A stretch of 57,102 bases of DNA from an uncultured Mycoplasmatota bacterium (lineage in GTDB: Bacteria > Bacillota_I > Bacilli_A > RF39 > UBA660), in NCBI GenBank assembly GCA_947646095.1, contig CANSFI010000009.1, positions 1 through 57,102 on the forward strand, written 5' to 3'. A program made the translations under genes and the position numbers. Every line of letters begins with the position of its first letter. Positions within the stretch are counted from its first letter, which is position 1. This document shows, piece by piece, positions 31,845 to 40,363 of the stretch. The notes beneath the pieces were generated by a model, which worked only from the letters and a program-made list of their open reading frames with translations, had not been told where the DNA came from and did not search any database.

Positions 31845-33742
31845 TGCTTTTTTCTTAATGTTTTAATATATTCTTGCTTATATTCATAGTTAATCTTTTG
31901 TCTATTATTAATATGTTCACAAATTTTATTCATATCATCTATATTTATTAATGGTTCATCTATTTTATCTATTATATGACGTTTTACTAATCTTTCTGTT
32001 ATTAAAGATATATATTGCCTAAGAGGGTTACCAACATTAGAATAACTGTTTAAATTTAAACCACTATGTCCTAAATTTTCAATTGAATAAAAAGATGGTA
32101 TATAAACTTCATTTAATTGATTAAAAAGATATTCTAAATCATCACTATTGTTGAATTTATCTTTTAAGTTTTTAACTATATAATCATCATAGTTTGATAA
32201 ATTAACATGATATGGAAAAGGAATATATGAATGATTAAAGTAATCAGCCACATAATGATTCATTAAAATAATAAATGTAGAAAATATATCTTTTTTATCA
32301 TTACTATTATTAGATTGTTCATTATCAATGATATCTCTTTTTATTTGTTTTACTGTTTGATATTGTTTATTAAAAATTTGTTTTTCTTTTATTAAACTAC
32401 TAGCTTTTAGCATATCTTTTAATAAATTATAAAGTTCTACATTTTTAGCATTTTTTAATATTTTATTAATATCAAAATAATTAAGATTATAATTAACGTT
32501 AATAAGAGTTCTTTTTACACAGAAATTAATAAGATTCATATTTTTATCAAAAACAAAAAAATAACCAATTGTAAAACGGTGTTGATTAGCTTTTAAAGAA
32601 ATTTTATTAATAAATTCATATGGAAACATACTAATACAAGATGAAGGCAAGTAAATAGATTCACCTCTTTTTAAAGCATCTATTTCCAATTTAGAATTAT
32701 CTTTCAAATACCCATCTACATCAGCAACAAATAGTCCAAATAAATAGTTATCATTTTTTAAATGTTCAAACATAAAAGAATCATCAAACATTTGTGTTTT
32801 TGGTGAATCTATTGTAATAGTAAATTTATTTTTAAAATCCAAGTATCTAACACCATTTATAAAAAATGAGTTTTCTGCTTCTAATAAAACTTCTTTTGAA
32901 AATTCATCAATAATTCCATATTTAAATTTTAATTCTTCTAAAGTATTAGTATTTTTTTTATTTAAAGCCTTTATAATTTCTTTCAAAAAGAAACTAATTC
33001 TCTTTATTTCGTGTTTTTTTATATTTTCTCTTTTTAAGTTATCAATACTTAACTGAATGTTATTTATTAAACTTTTTAAATAAGGTTTACTAATTTCAAA
33101 TTTCTTAGAATTAATAAACAATTTTATTATCTTTTCAAAATAAATAATATCATATTGATTAGCATTATTTTTTACTATTTCTATATAATAATTTATTAAT
33201 TCATTTAATAAAAGTTCACCATTTGGATTTGTTATATACATAAGATTACTAAAACTTCTAAATATTTCATAAACATAATCATAATTTTTTATATTATAAA
33301 TAAGTTCATATAAAAATTGATAGTTTAATTCGTTTTTGTCTGTATCCAATATATCATCTATTTCAAAATTTAGTTTCAATAAAAATACTTTAATGATATC
33401 TCTAATTTTATAAACTACATTATTAGAATTTGATTCATCAAGTCCAGTTTTAGCTCTTTGTATTTTATTATTACAAAAAGAATATAATTTTTCTAATTTT
33501 TTTAAAACCATTTTTTTACTTGATTCATCTTGAATTAAATCAAAGTATTTAAATACTTTATATAGATATTTATATCTATTAATATTTTGATCAAAATCTA
33601 GTTTTCTAATTTCACTATCGAGTATTGAAACTAAGATATTATTGAATTGTTTTTCAGTTATTTTAAAATGTTTTATAAATTGTTTTTTATTCCACTGTTC
33701 ATCTTTTTTTAATATTTCTAATATTTCTTGTTTATATTCCAT
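31841..33742 (-). CDS. Divergent RNB-domain (RNase II/R-like) protein
   Basis: About 633 residues. The N-terminal 290 residues are helical and unlike RNase R cold-shock domains. From residue 305 the RNB pattern appears: TITIDSPKTQMFDDSF, then LFGLFVADVDGYLKDNSKLE, EIDALKRGESIYLPSSCISM and, near the C-terminus, GNPLRQYISLITERLVKR. Aligned to RNase II, Asp201, Asp209 and Asp210 are kept (D312, D320, D321) but Asp207 is Met318. No S1 domain is visible at the C-terminus. Activity is therefore uncertain. It lies 15 bp after dnaI. Confidence 0.72.
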   Translation of the reverse strand: MEYKQEILEILKKDEQWNKKQFIKHFKITEKQFNNILVSILDSEIRKLDFDQNINRYKYLYKVFKYFDLIQDESSKKMVLKKLEKLYSFCNNKIQRAKTGLDESNSNNVVYKIRDIIKVFLLKLNFEIDDILDTDKNELNYQFLYELIYNIKNYDYVYEIFRSFSNLMYITNPNGELLLNELINYYIEIVKNNANQYDIIYFEKIIKLFINSKKFEISKPYLKSLINNIQLSIDNLKRENIKKHEIKRISFFLKEIIKALNKKNTNTLEELKFKYGIIDEFSKEVLLEAENSFFINGVRYLDFKNKFTITIDSPKTQMFDDSFMFEHLKNDNYLFGLFVADVDGYLKDNSKLEIDALKRGESIYLPSSCISMFPYEFINKISLKANQHRFTIGYFFVFDKNMNLINFCVKRTLINVNYNLNYFDINKILKNAKNVELYNLLKDMLKASSLIKEKQIFNKQYQTVKQIKRDIIDNEQSNNSNDKKDIFSTFIILMNHYVADYFNHSYIPFPYHVNLSNYDDYIVKNLKDKFNNSDDLEYLFNQLNEVYIPSFYSIENLGHSGLNLNSYSNVGNPLRQYISLITERLVKRHIIDKIDEPLINIDDMNKICEHINNRQKINYEYKQEYIKTLRKKH

Positions 33743-33757
33743 AACCCCACTCCAATT

Positions 33758-34672
33758 TTATTTTCTTAAATTTGCACTAATCATTTCTTTATTTTCAGTT
33801 AATTGTTTAATTCTTTCAATAATTCTTCTAGCTTTAACTACTTCTACTCCACTATTAGAAATAGATAAATGACTTTCTAAAGCTTTTAAATCAAGATTAG
33901 ATGTAAAAAAAGTTATTAATTTTTCATCCATGCGATGTTGTAATATTGGGCATAATATTTCATCTCTACTCCAACTAGTCATATTTTCAGCTCCTATATC
34001 ATCAATTAATAATAAAGGAACATTTTTTATATATTCAAATTTAGAATTAAAATTATCACTAAATGATGCTTTTAAATCTCTTAAGAATTCAGGCCAAAAT
34101 ATGATAGCACTTTTTATGTTTTTTTTTCCTAATTCATTAAATAGAGCAGCTATTAAATAACTTTTACCACAACCAAAATTACCTGATAAATATAATCCTT
34201 TATTTATGTTAGGATAATTATCTATAAAACTTTTTATCCATTTTACTGTTTCTAATCTTTTTGAATCATTAGTATAAATATTTTTCATCTGAGCCTGTTT
34301 AAGTTCTTCTGATGTATTATAATAACTAACGCTATTTAAATAAGTACTATTTTTAAGTATTTTTTCTTTATATTTACAAGCTTTATAATTAAATTCTAGT
34401 TTTTCATTATTAATTTTAGGTAAATAAGCATAACCTTGTATTTTATTTTTACATTCCATTATATTTTTACAGTTTTTACAATGATTATATTCTATAGAAC
34501 TCTCTTCTAATAAAGATGTGTATTTTATAAGAATTTCTCTAGGTAATTTTATTTTAGAAACTAAATTTTTAAATTTTTCATCTTTTAAAGATGAAATATA
34601 TTCTTTTTCCAGATCTCTTTGTATTTTTGAATTATATCCTAAATCTTTTATTACTGTTTTAACATTTTCCAT
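33758..34672 (-). CDS. dnaI: Primosomal protein DnaI
   Basis: AAA+ helicase loader that places DnaC on the replication fork in Bacilli. An N-terminal zinc-binding region has paired Cys (HCKNCKNIMECK and ACKYKE). Walker A is GNFGCGKSYLIAAL near residue 165, Walker B LLLIDDIGAE, sensor 1 FFTSNLD and the arginine finger RRIIERIK. It follows dnaB by 4 bp. The dnaB-dnaI pair is typical of class Bacilli. Confidence 0.94.
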   Translation of the reverse strand: MENVKTVIKDLGYNSKIQRDLEKEYISSLKDEKFKNLVSKIKLPREILIKYTSLLEESSIEYNHCKNCKNIMECKNKIQGYAYLPKINNEKLEFNYKACKYKEKILKNSTYLNSVSYYNTSEELKQAQMKNIYTNDSKRLETVKWIKSFIDNYPNINKGLYLSGNFGCGKSYLIAALFNELGKKNIKSAIIFWPEFLRDLKASFSDNFNSKFEYIKNVPLLLIDDIGAENMTSWSRDEILCPILQHRMDEKLITFFTSNLDLKALESHLSISNSGVEVVKARRIIERIKQLTENKEMISANLRK

Positions 34673-34676
34673 CTAA

Positions 34677-35945
34677 TCACCTAAATTCTTTTAATAATTC
34701 TTCTAATTCTTTTTGTTTAGCACTATCTGTACTAGTATTTATATCTTGATCAAACCAAACTGGTTTCTCTTCTATCTTTTTGTTAGTTGTTTTTTTTGTT
34801 CTATTTTTATATTCTCTAAAAGCTATATTCATAGCATCCTCTACTGTTTCTATTTTACTTCTTTTCCACTGACCTGCAATTGTATCGACAAAAGAACGGG
34901 TTAATTTATTGTTATTAATTTTAAGTACATAGTCTATAAGAACATTAACAACACCAGGATTTAGGTTTAAGTCAATAAGTAAATATTCTAATAATGAAAG
35001 ATCTGTTTTAGTTGGTTTTGCTCCATTATACTTACTACTCAAAAAATCATATGGTGATGTCGTTTCAAATTGATAAATTATTTTAGCCCTTTTTGATGTA
35101 TCTCCTATTGGTTTTCTTAAATATTCTGGTTGATTACGATAGACAATACTAGGCAGTTTTCCACTATTTTCAAATAAATAATAATGTCTACAATTATTGC
35201 GTAAAAGTTCTTTATCAATATTATGTTTTTCATTAATCGAATTCCTAATTATATTATTCATTTGTTCATCATTAAAGTCATAAATAAAACTTAATTTAAT
35301 AATTAAATCCTTAGTATCTCTAGTTATTCCTTTAATATTAAGCATTTCTTCTGGAATAGAAGATATAATATTATCTAAATCTAAATTAGATATAAGATCT
35401 AATTTTTGATAGTTTTTCTTTTTTATATCATTTGGAGTTACATTAATTAAATTAGTTGATTCATAAACTTCATTAAATTTAGAAGTAATATCTTCATAAC
35501 TACTTAAATTAATTCTTGGTATTTTAAAATATTCTTTTATCTTTTTGTATTCATCATTACCTATATTAGTATATAATACTGTGCTTAGAATAGGATTAGA
35601 GAAAAATTCATTAGCGGATAAAGGCGAATACATTTCATAAACATAATTATTTACTGTATCTTTTTTTACATATGTTCTAATTAATCCAATACCTTCTAGT
35701 TTTTCTCTAGAACTTATAAATTCTGATAAAGTAATTCCCATATTGTTTGTTATATGGTGATGTGTCCAAACTGACGACATGATTTCTATTTTATCTAAAT
35801 AAGACCACAAAGTAAAATAAAGATTTATAGCAGTTGATCCTACTATTGGTTGATAAAGCATAACAAGTAATTTTCGATCATGGTCATTTAAAATAGTACG
35901 ATTTATAACAATATATGTATCAGCTGGCATTAAAACTTGTTTCAT
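34677..35945 (-). CDS. dnaB: Replication initiation and membrane attachment protein DnaB
   Basis: 422 residues with the N-terminal DnaB winged-helix region (LNDHDRKLLVMLYQPIVGST) and a DnaD-like C-terminal domain (ISSIPEEMLNIKGITRDTKD and SPYDFLSSKYNGAKPTKTDL). It works with DnaD and DnaI in loading the helicase at oriC and restart sites. AGGAGGAATATT precedes the ATG. First gene of the dnaB-dnaI-RNB group. Confidence 0.93.
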   Translation of the reverse strand: MKQVLMPADTYIVINRTILNDHDRKLLVMLYQPIVGSTAINLYFTLWSYLDKIEIMSSVWTHHHITNNMGITLSEFISSREKLEGIGLIRTYVKKDTVNNYVYEMYSPLSANEFFSNPILSTVLYTNIGNDEYKKIKEYFKIPRINLSSYEDITSKFNEVYESTNLINVTPNDIKKKNYQKLDLISNLDLDNIISSIPEEMLNIKGITRDTKDLIIKLSFIYDFNDEQMNNIIRNSINEKHNIDKELLRNNCRHYYLFENSGKLPSIVYRNQPEYLRKPIGDTSKRAKIIYQFETTSPYDFLSSKYNGAKPTKTDLSLLEYLLIDLNLNPGVVNVLIDYVLKINNNKLTRSFVDTIAGQWKRSKIETVEDAMNIAFREYKNRTKKTTNKKIEEKPVWFDQDINTSTDSAKQKELEELLKEFR

Positions 35946-36014
35946 AATATTCCTCCTAAAATCGTACTTACTTATATAAATATATCACAAAATGATAAAG
36001 AAAAAAAGAACTAT

Positions 36015-36224
36015 TTATTTCTTTTCCTTAATATGATCATCATAAAATAGACTATCTGGTTTTATATTAAAAATATTAGCGATTTTTACAGCCATTTCAT
36101 ATGATAATCTACGACTACCATTTTCAATTTGGCAATAGAAAGCCTTGCTGATTCCCAATTTTTCAGCCATTATTTTGTTTGTATATTTTTTAGCATATCG
36201 TTTTTCTTTAAGTTTTGTATACAT
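36015..36224 (-). CDS. XRE-family HTH protein, 69 residues
   Basis: A single Cro/C1-type helix-turn-helix (KIMAEKLGISKAFYCQIENG followed by SRRLSYEMAVKIANIFNIKP) with a short acidic-basic tail. GGGGGATAAAG lies upstream. No target gene or phage context is visible. A stand-alone regulator between yebC and dnaB. Confidence 0.85.
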   Translation of the reverse strand: MYTKLKEKRYAKKYTNKIMAEKLGISKAFYCQIENGSRRLSYEMAVKIANIFNIKPDSLFYDDHIKEKK

Positions 36225-36290
36225 TCCTTTATCCCCCTATACGATATGTTATTATAACACAAAATAACAATTATGTTTTATTTTTTATAC

Positions 36291-36332
36291 AAAAAACACT
36301 TATTTCTATTATTTTATAAGTGTTTATTTGAT
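36291..36332 (-). terminator. Terminator of the yebC gene
   Basis: AACACTTAT/ATAAGTGTT with a 12-nt loop followed by six T on the minus strand. Confidence 0.8.
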
Positions 36333-36353
36333 TTTATTTCCATAAATTACCAT

Positions 36354-37091
36354 CTATAACTCTACATTATGATATACATTTTGTACATCTTCTATTTCAT
36401 CTAACATAGTAAGCATTTTAGTAAAAACTTCTAAATCTTCACCTAATAAGTTAACTTTTTCTTTTGGTAACATTGATATTTCATCTATATCAAATTCGAC
36501 ATTTGGTAATTTTTTTGTAATAGCTTCTTTTATTTTAAATAAATCTTGAGGATTACCATATATGATAATTGAGTCATTATTAGCTTCAATATCATCTATA
36601 TCAACATCATTTTCTATTAATGCATTAATTGTATCTTCTTCATTCAAACCTTTAAAACCAACTATACATAAATGATCATACTGATAACTAACACTTCCCA
36701 TAGCACCCATTTTAAAATGGCATTTGTTGAGTGCTGCACGAATACTACTTACACTACGATTTAAATTATCAGTTAAACATTCTACAATCATAGTTGATCC
36801 ATTAGGTCCAAATAGTTCATAACTTACACTTGAATAACTTTCATCTACTCCACTATTTACTTTATCAATTGCTCTTTTAATAATATCTGCTGGTACTTGT
36901 TCTTTTTTAGCCCTTTCAATTAACCTTTTTAAAGAAGGGTTTGCGACTACTTCAGTACCACCATTTTTAGCAGCTTGATAAATTTCTCTTGCATACATTG
37001 AATAAAGTTTAGCCTTAGCAGCTCCTGTTTTTTGGATACTAGCTTTTCTTACTTCATAAGCTCTACCAAATAACTGTATATTTAATTTCAT
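36354..37091 (-). CDS. YebC/PmpR family protein (YeeN type)
   Basis: 245 residues of the YebC/TACO1 family, now linked to relief of ribosome stalling at proline-rich or difficult sequences. Recognisable segments: SMYAREIYQAAKNGG, PSLKRLIERAKKEQVPADII, YELFGPNGSTMIVECLTDN, MGAMGSVSYQYD and the C-terminal EDVQNVYHNVEL. The N-terminus resembles the shorter YeeN subgroup. Single gene with its own terminator. Confidence 0.92.
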   Translation of the reverse strand: MKLNIQLFGRAYEVRKASIQKTGAAKAKLYSMYAREIYQAAKNGGTEVVANPSLKRLIERAKKEQVPADIIKRAIDKVNSGVDESYSSVSYELFGPNGSTMIVECLTDNLNRSVSSIRAALNKCHFKMGAMGSVSYQYDHLCIVGFKGLNEEDTINALIENDVDIDDIEANNDSIIIYGNPQDLFKIKEAITKKLPNVEFDIDEISMLPKEKVNLLGEDLEVFTKMLTMLDEIEDVQNVYHNVEL

Positions 37092-37142
37092 TAATATCCC
37101 TCTTTCTAATTATATTTTACATTTTTTATTTTATTTTTACAA

Positions 37143-38273
37143 CTATTTTTTCTTTTTAATATCTTTATTTATTATTCTTTCTAAAATTACATTATTTGTT
37201 TTTTCAAATGGCTTTATACTCATATTCAGAAATTCATCCTGTTCAAAAGGATAACTAACTATTTCAATATTACTAAAATGAAAATTTAGTCTGTTGAAAT
37301 TCCTAATTAATTTATTTGTTAAATTATTTTGGATTCTCAAGTGTTCATTTTCATATTGTTTAATTAATTTTTTAGATTCTTCGATATTTAGGTTTTCTTT
37401 ATCTATTATTCTTTTAGTAATATATTCAAAAGATGTTTTTTTAGCATTATATCTAACTGGTAAAAAAGAAACTATTTTTACTTTACTTATACCATAATCA
37501 TACAAAGTAGTTAGAAAAAATGATAGTGATAAAATAGCTGATGGTACAACATCAATTATATTTTCTGGATAATAATTTATATTGTTATTTTTATACTCTA
37601 TATATTCTAGTGATTCATTTTCTTTTACATGATTATCTAGTTTATATAACAATCTCTTAATTCTTTTATTATATTCTAAATTATTTTCTTCTACTTTATC
37701 ATTTTTAATAGCATATATATAACATATATTATCACTAATACCAAAACTAATACCTGGAAGATTATATTTCGAATCTGGATCCTTTTGTATAGATGATTTA
37801 AATACATATGGAGTTTCTTGAAAGGATGATTGTTTTTCTATTTTTCCTACTAAAGTACTATTATAAGCAATATCAGAATCATTTACTACATCATCAAATA
37901 TACCATTAATATTATCAACAACTGGTATATCCATATCCATAAAATTTATATATTTATCGATAAAAATTTCTGGCTTACTTAAATCAGTAAATGTGGCATT
38001 CGCAAATAAATGAGCCATACTATCTTTAATAAAATCTCTATCAATTTTTATTTTTTTATTAGATAGTTCTAATATTTTTTTAATATATTCATCTATTTTT
38101 AATCTAAATTTTTCTTTATCAGGTATTTTTAATACCGGAATTAAATCATCATTATTTTTTTCTAAACTATTAACATGTATTTTAATATAGTAAATTCTAT
38201 CTATAGTTTCTACTCTACCAATTTCTATTTCTTTTAAAAATTCATCTATTAAATCTAAACTAACAATTTCCAT
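37143..38273 (-). CDS. Hypothetical protein, 376 residues
   Basis: Not recognised. Mixed alpha/beta soluble protein; a central hydrophobic stretch (DVVPSAILSLSFFLTTLYDY) may be buried or weakly membrane associated. It has many Lys, Asn and Ile. It overlaps rnc by 14 bp and so is translationally linked to it. The usual rnc neighbour smc is not seen here. Confidence 0.72.
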   Translation of the reverse strand: MEIVSLDLIDEFLKEIEIGRVETIDRIYYIKIHVNSLEKNNDDLIPVLKIPDKEKFRLKIDEYIKKILELSNKKIKIDRDFIKDSMAHLFANATFTDLSKPEIFIDKYINFMDMDIPVVDNINGIFDDVVNDSDIAYNSTLVGKIEKQSSFQETPYVFKSSIQKDPDSKYNLPGISFGISDNICYIYAIKNDKVEENNLEYNKRIKRLLYKLDNHVKENESLEYIEYKNNNINYYPENIIDVVPSAILSLSFFLTTLYDYGISKVKIVSFLPVRYNAKKTSFEYITKRIIDKENLNIEESKKLIKQYENEHLRIQNNLTNKLIRNFNRLNFHFSNIEIVSYPFEQDEFLNMSIKPFEKTNNVILERIINKDIKKKK

Positions 38274-38928
38274 TTTGAGCCTTTTTTAATGCATCTTTTG
38301 CTGCTTCTTGTTCTGCTTCTTTCTTACTATGAGCAGTTCCTATTCCATAAACTATTTTATCAATTACAACATTAACTGTAAATGTTTTATTATGAGATGG
38401 GCCTTCTTCATTAACTACAATATATTCTAAACTTCTTTTATCAGTCTGAACTAATTCTTGTAGTACTGATTTATAGTCGCTAAAAAAGTCTATTTCTCTT
38501 CTTTCTATTAATGGTATAACATGTTTATATATAAACTTTTTAACTGTTTCAATTCCTTGATCTAAAAAGAGTGCGGCTATAAAAGATTCAAATACATCAG
38601 CAACTATAGCTTTGCGAGTTCTTCCACCACTTTCTTCTTCTCCTTTACCAAGCAGAATATATTTATTTAATTCTAATCTAATGGCATATTCATATAAAGC
38701 ATTTTCACATACATAATGTGCTCTAAGTTTAGTCATTTCGCCTTCAGCATGTTCAGTATTTTTATACAAATATTCACTCATAATAAATTCTAATACTGCA
38801 TCTCCTAAATATTCTAGTCGCTCATAACTTTCAATTTTATTTTCATTTGCATAAGATGTATGTGTAAATGCTCTAACAAATAACGATTCTCGAATAGGTT
38901 TAATTTCTAATTTTTCTAATATTTCCAT
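38260..38928 (-). CDS. rnc: Ribonuclease III
   Basis: Double-strand-specific endonuclease for rRNA and mRNA processing. The catalytic signature ERLEYLGDAVLEFIMSEYLY is at residues 35-54, GRTRKAIVADVFESFIAALF gives the second acidic site, and a C-terminal dsRNA-binding domain ends with HSKKEAEQEAAKDALKKA. The start is the ATG at 38928, preceded by GGTGAT; upstream in-frame codons lie over the promoter -10. Confidence 0.96.
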   Translation of the reverse strand: MEILEKLEIKPIRESLFVRAFTHTSYANENKIESYERLEYLGDAVLEFIMSEYLYKNTEHAEGEMTKLRAHYVCENALYEYAIRLELNKYILLGKGEEESGGRTRKAIVADVFESFIAALFLDQGIETVKKFIYKHVIPLIERREIDFFSDYKSVLQELVQTDKRSLEYIVVNEEGPSHNKTFTVNVVIDKIVYGIGTAHSKKEAEQEAAKDALKKAQNGNC

Positions 38929-38943
38929 ACTATCACCATAAAC

Positions 38944-38949
38944 ATTATA
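38944..38949 (-). promoter_or_regulatory. -10 box of the rnc promoter
   Basis: Minus strand TATAAT, 15 nt before the chosen rnc start. A convincing -35 is not visible. Confidence 0.4.
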
Positions 38950-38969
38950 CCACAAAGTTAAAATTATAA

Positions 38970-38998
38970 TTTACTTTTTTATCTATTTATCGTATAAT
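38970..38998 (+). promoter_or_regulatory. Promoter of yidD and the TroA-like gene
   Basis: TTTACT (38970-38975), 17-nt spacer, TATAAT (38993-38998), 15 nt before the yidD ATG. Confidence 0.5.
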
Positions 38999-39013
38999 TG
39001 TAGTGGTGTTAAT

Positions 39014-39238
39014 ATGAAATGTGTCATAATTAAGTTAATTAAATTATATCAAAAAATACCAGGAAACTTTCATAATTCATGCAGATATATACCTACTTGT
39101 AGTAATTATTCAATTGAAGCAATTAATGAATATGGATGTGTTAAGGGTGGTATTCTCAGTTTAAAGAGAATAATTAAATGTAATCCCTTTAGTAAAGGTG
39201 GTATTGATTTAGTACCAAAAAGGAGTTTAGACAAATGA
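39014..39238 (+). CDS. yidD: Membrane protein insertion efficiency factor YidD
   Basis: 74 residues with the YidD Cys pattern [19 protein letters not shown] and [19 protein letters not shown]. It supports YidC-dependent membrane insertion. It overlaps the next gene by 4 bp. Confidence 0.93.
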   Translation: MKCVIIKLIKLYQKIPGNFHNSCRYIPTCSNYSIEAINEYGCVKGGILSLKRIIKCNPFSKGGIDLVPKRSLDK

Positions 39239-40092
39239 AAAAACTATTGATAATTTTATTTATTACTATTTTTATAGCAACAGGATGTTTTAAAAGAGAT
39301 TCAATGGAGGATATAACTATTTATACTACAGTTTATCCTATTGAATATATTACTAATCGTTTATATGGTAATAATAGTACTATTTTAAGTATTTATCCAG
39401 ATGGAACTGTTGCAGATGAATATAATTTAACTGAAAAACAAATAAAAGATTATAGTAAATCAGAATTATTTATTTTTAATGGTTTAAGTAAAGAAAAAGA
39501 GTTTGTAGCAAAGTTCTTTGAACATAATAAAAATATCAAAATAATTGATACAGCTACTAGCATGGAAGTAATTAATAGAGTTGAGGAATTATGGCTAAAT
39601 CCAGCTAATTTACTTATGCTTGCTCAAAATGTTAAAACTGGATTTCAAGAATATATAAATAGTGTTATTTTAAAAAATGAAATTGAGGAAAACTATGAAC
39701 AATTAAAAGTTGAAATATCTAATTTAGATGCTAGTATGAGTTCTATTTTAGATAATACGGATAATAATAATATTGTTGTTTCTGATGATTTATTCTTATT
39801 TTTAACTAAATATGGATTCAATGTTATATCACTAGATCCTGATACTGTAACTGATAAAAATATACAAGAAGTAAAAAGTTTAATTGAAAATAAAAAAATA
39901 AACCATATATTTGCTCCTATTAATGAAGAAGTTAGTAAAACAATTGATAATTTAATTAAAGATACTGATATTAAAATAACTTATCTTCATACTTTATCTA
40001 CTCTTACTGAAACACAAAGAAACAATAAAGATGATTATATAAATATTATGAATGAAAATATTGAACTTTTAAAAAACGAAATATATGATTAA
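39235..40092 (+). CDS. TroA/ZnuA-fold lipoprotein lacking metal ligands
   Basis: Lipobox IATGC (Cys18) then a full solute-binding protein of the zinc/manganese cluster A-1 type: [16 protein letters not shown] at residues 31-46, [16 protein letters not shown] at 118-133, a long linking helix and [20 protein letters not shown]. The normal metal His residues (in PHDYEP, PHVWLDP and FHPAF motifs) are all absent: the corresponding places read [14 protein letters not shown] and SDDLFLF. It may bind another ligand or act without metal. Coupled to yidD, with no permease or ATPase nearby. Confidence 0.78.
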   Translation: MKKLLIILFITIFIATGCFKRDSMEDITIYTTVYPIEYITNRLYGNNSTILSIYPDGTVADEYNLTEKQIKDYSKSELFIFNGLSKEKEFVAKFFEHNKNIKIIDTATSMEVINRVEELWLNPANLLMLAQNVKTGFQEYINSVILKNEIEENYEQLKVEISNLDASMSSILDNTDNNNIVVSDDLFLFLTKYGFNVISLDPDTVTDKNIQEVKSLIENKKINHIFAPINEEVSKTIDNLIKDTDIKITYLHTLSTLTETQRNNKDDYINIMNENIELLKNEIYD

Positions 40093-40135
40093 AAGCCTAA
40101 GTAATAAATTCGGCAAATTTTTTTTCTATTAGTAC

Positions 40136-40164
40136 TTGCCAAAACAATAATATTATAGTAAAAT
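40136..40164 (+). promoter_or_regulatory. Promoter of tRNA-Ser
   Basis: TTGCCA (40136-40141), 17-nt spacer, TAAAAT (40159-40164). Confidence 0.6.
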
Positions 40165-40179
40165 ATAATTATCTTGTTT

Positions 40180-40270
40180 GGAGCAGTACTCAAGAGGCTG
40201 AAGAGGCGCCCCTGCTAAGGGTGTAGATCGGGTAACTGGTGCGAGAGTTCGAATCTCTCCTGCTCCGCCA
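40180..40270 (+). tRNA. tRNA-Ser(GCU)
   Basis: Class II tRNA with long variable arm. Acceptor GGAGCAG/CTGCTCC, anticodon loop CTGCTAA (anticodon GCT), variable-arm and T-arm sequence GAGAGTTCGAATCTCTC, discriminator G and encoded CCA. Confidence 0.96.
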
Positions 40271-40279
40271 CTGAGATAA

Positions 40280-40306
40280 TAACCTTTGTAATAAAGGTTT
40301 TTTTAT
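40280..40306 (+). terminator. Terminator of tRNA-Ser
   Basis: AACCTTT/AAAGGTT with a 5-nt loop followed by a T run. Confidence 0.8.
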
Positions 40307-40326
40307 TTTATAAATTATTTATTACT

Positions 40327-40357
40327 AAAAAATCACTAACAATTATGCTAGTGATTT
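40327..40357 (-). terminator. Terminator of the rpoBC operon
   Basis: AATCACTA/TAGTGATT with an 8-9-nt loop followed by T on the minus strand, just after the rpoC stop. Confidence 0.85.
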
Positions 40358-40363
40358 ATTTTT

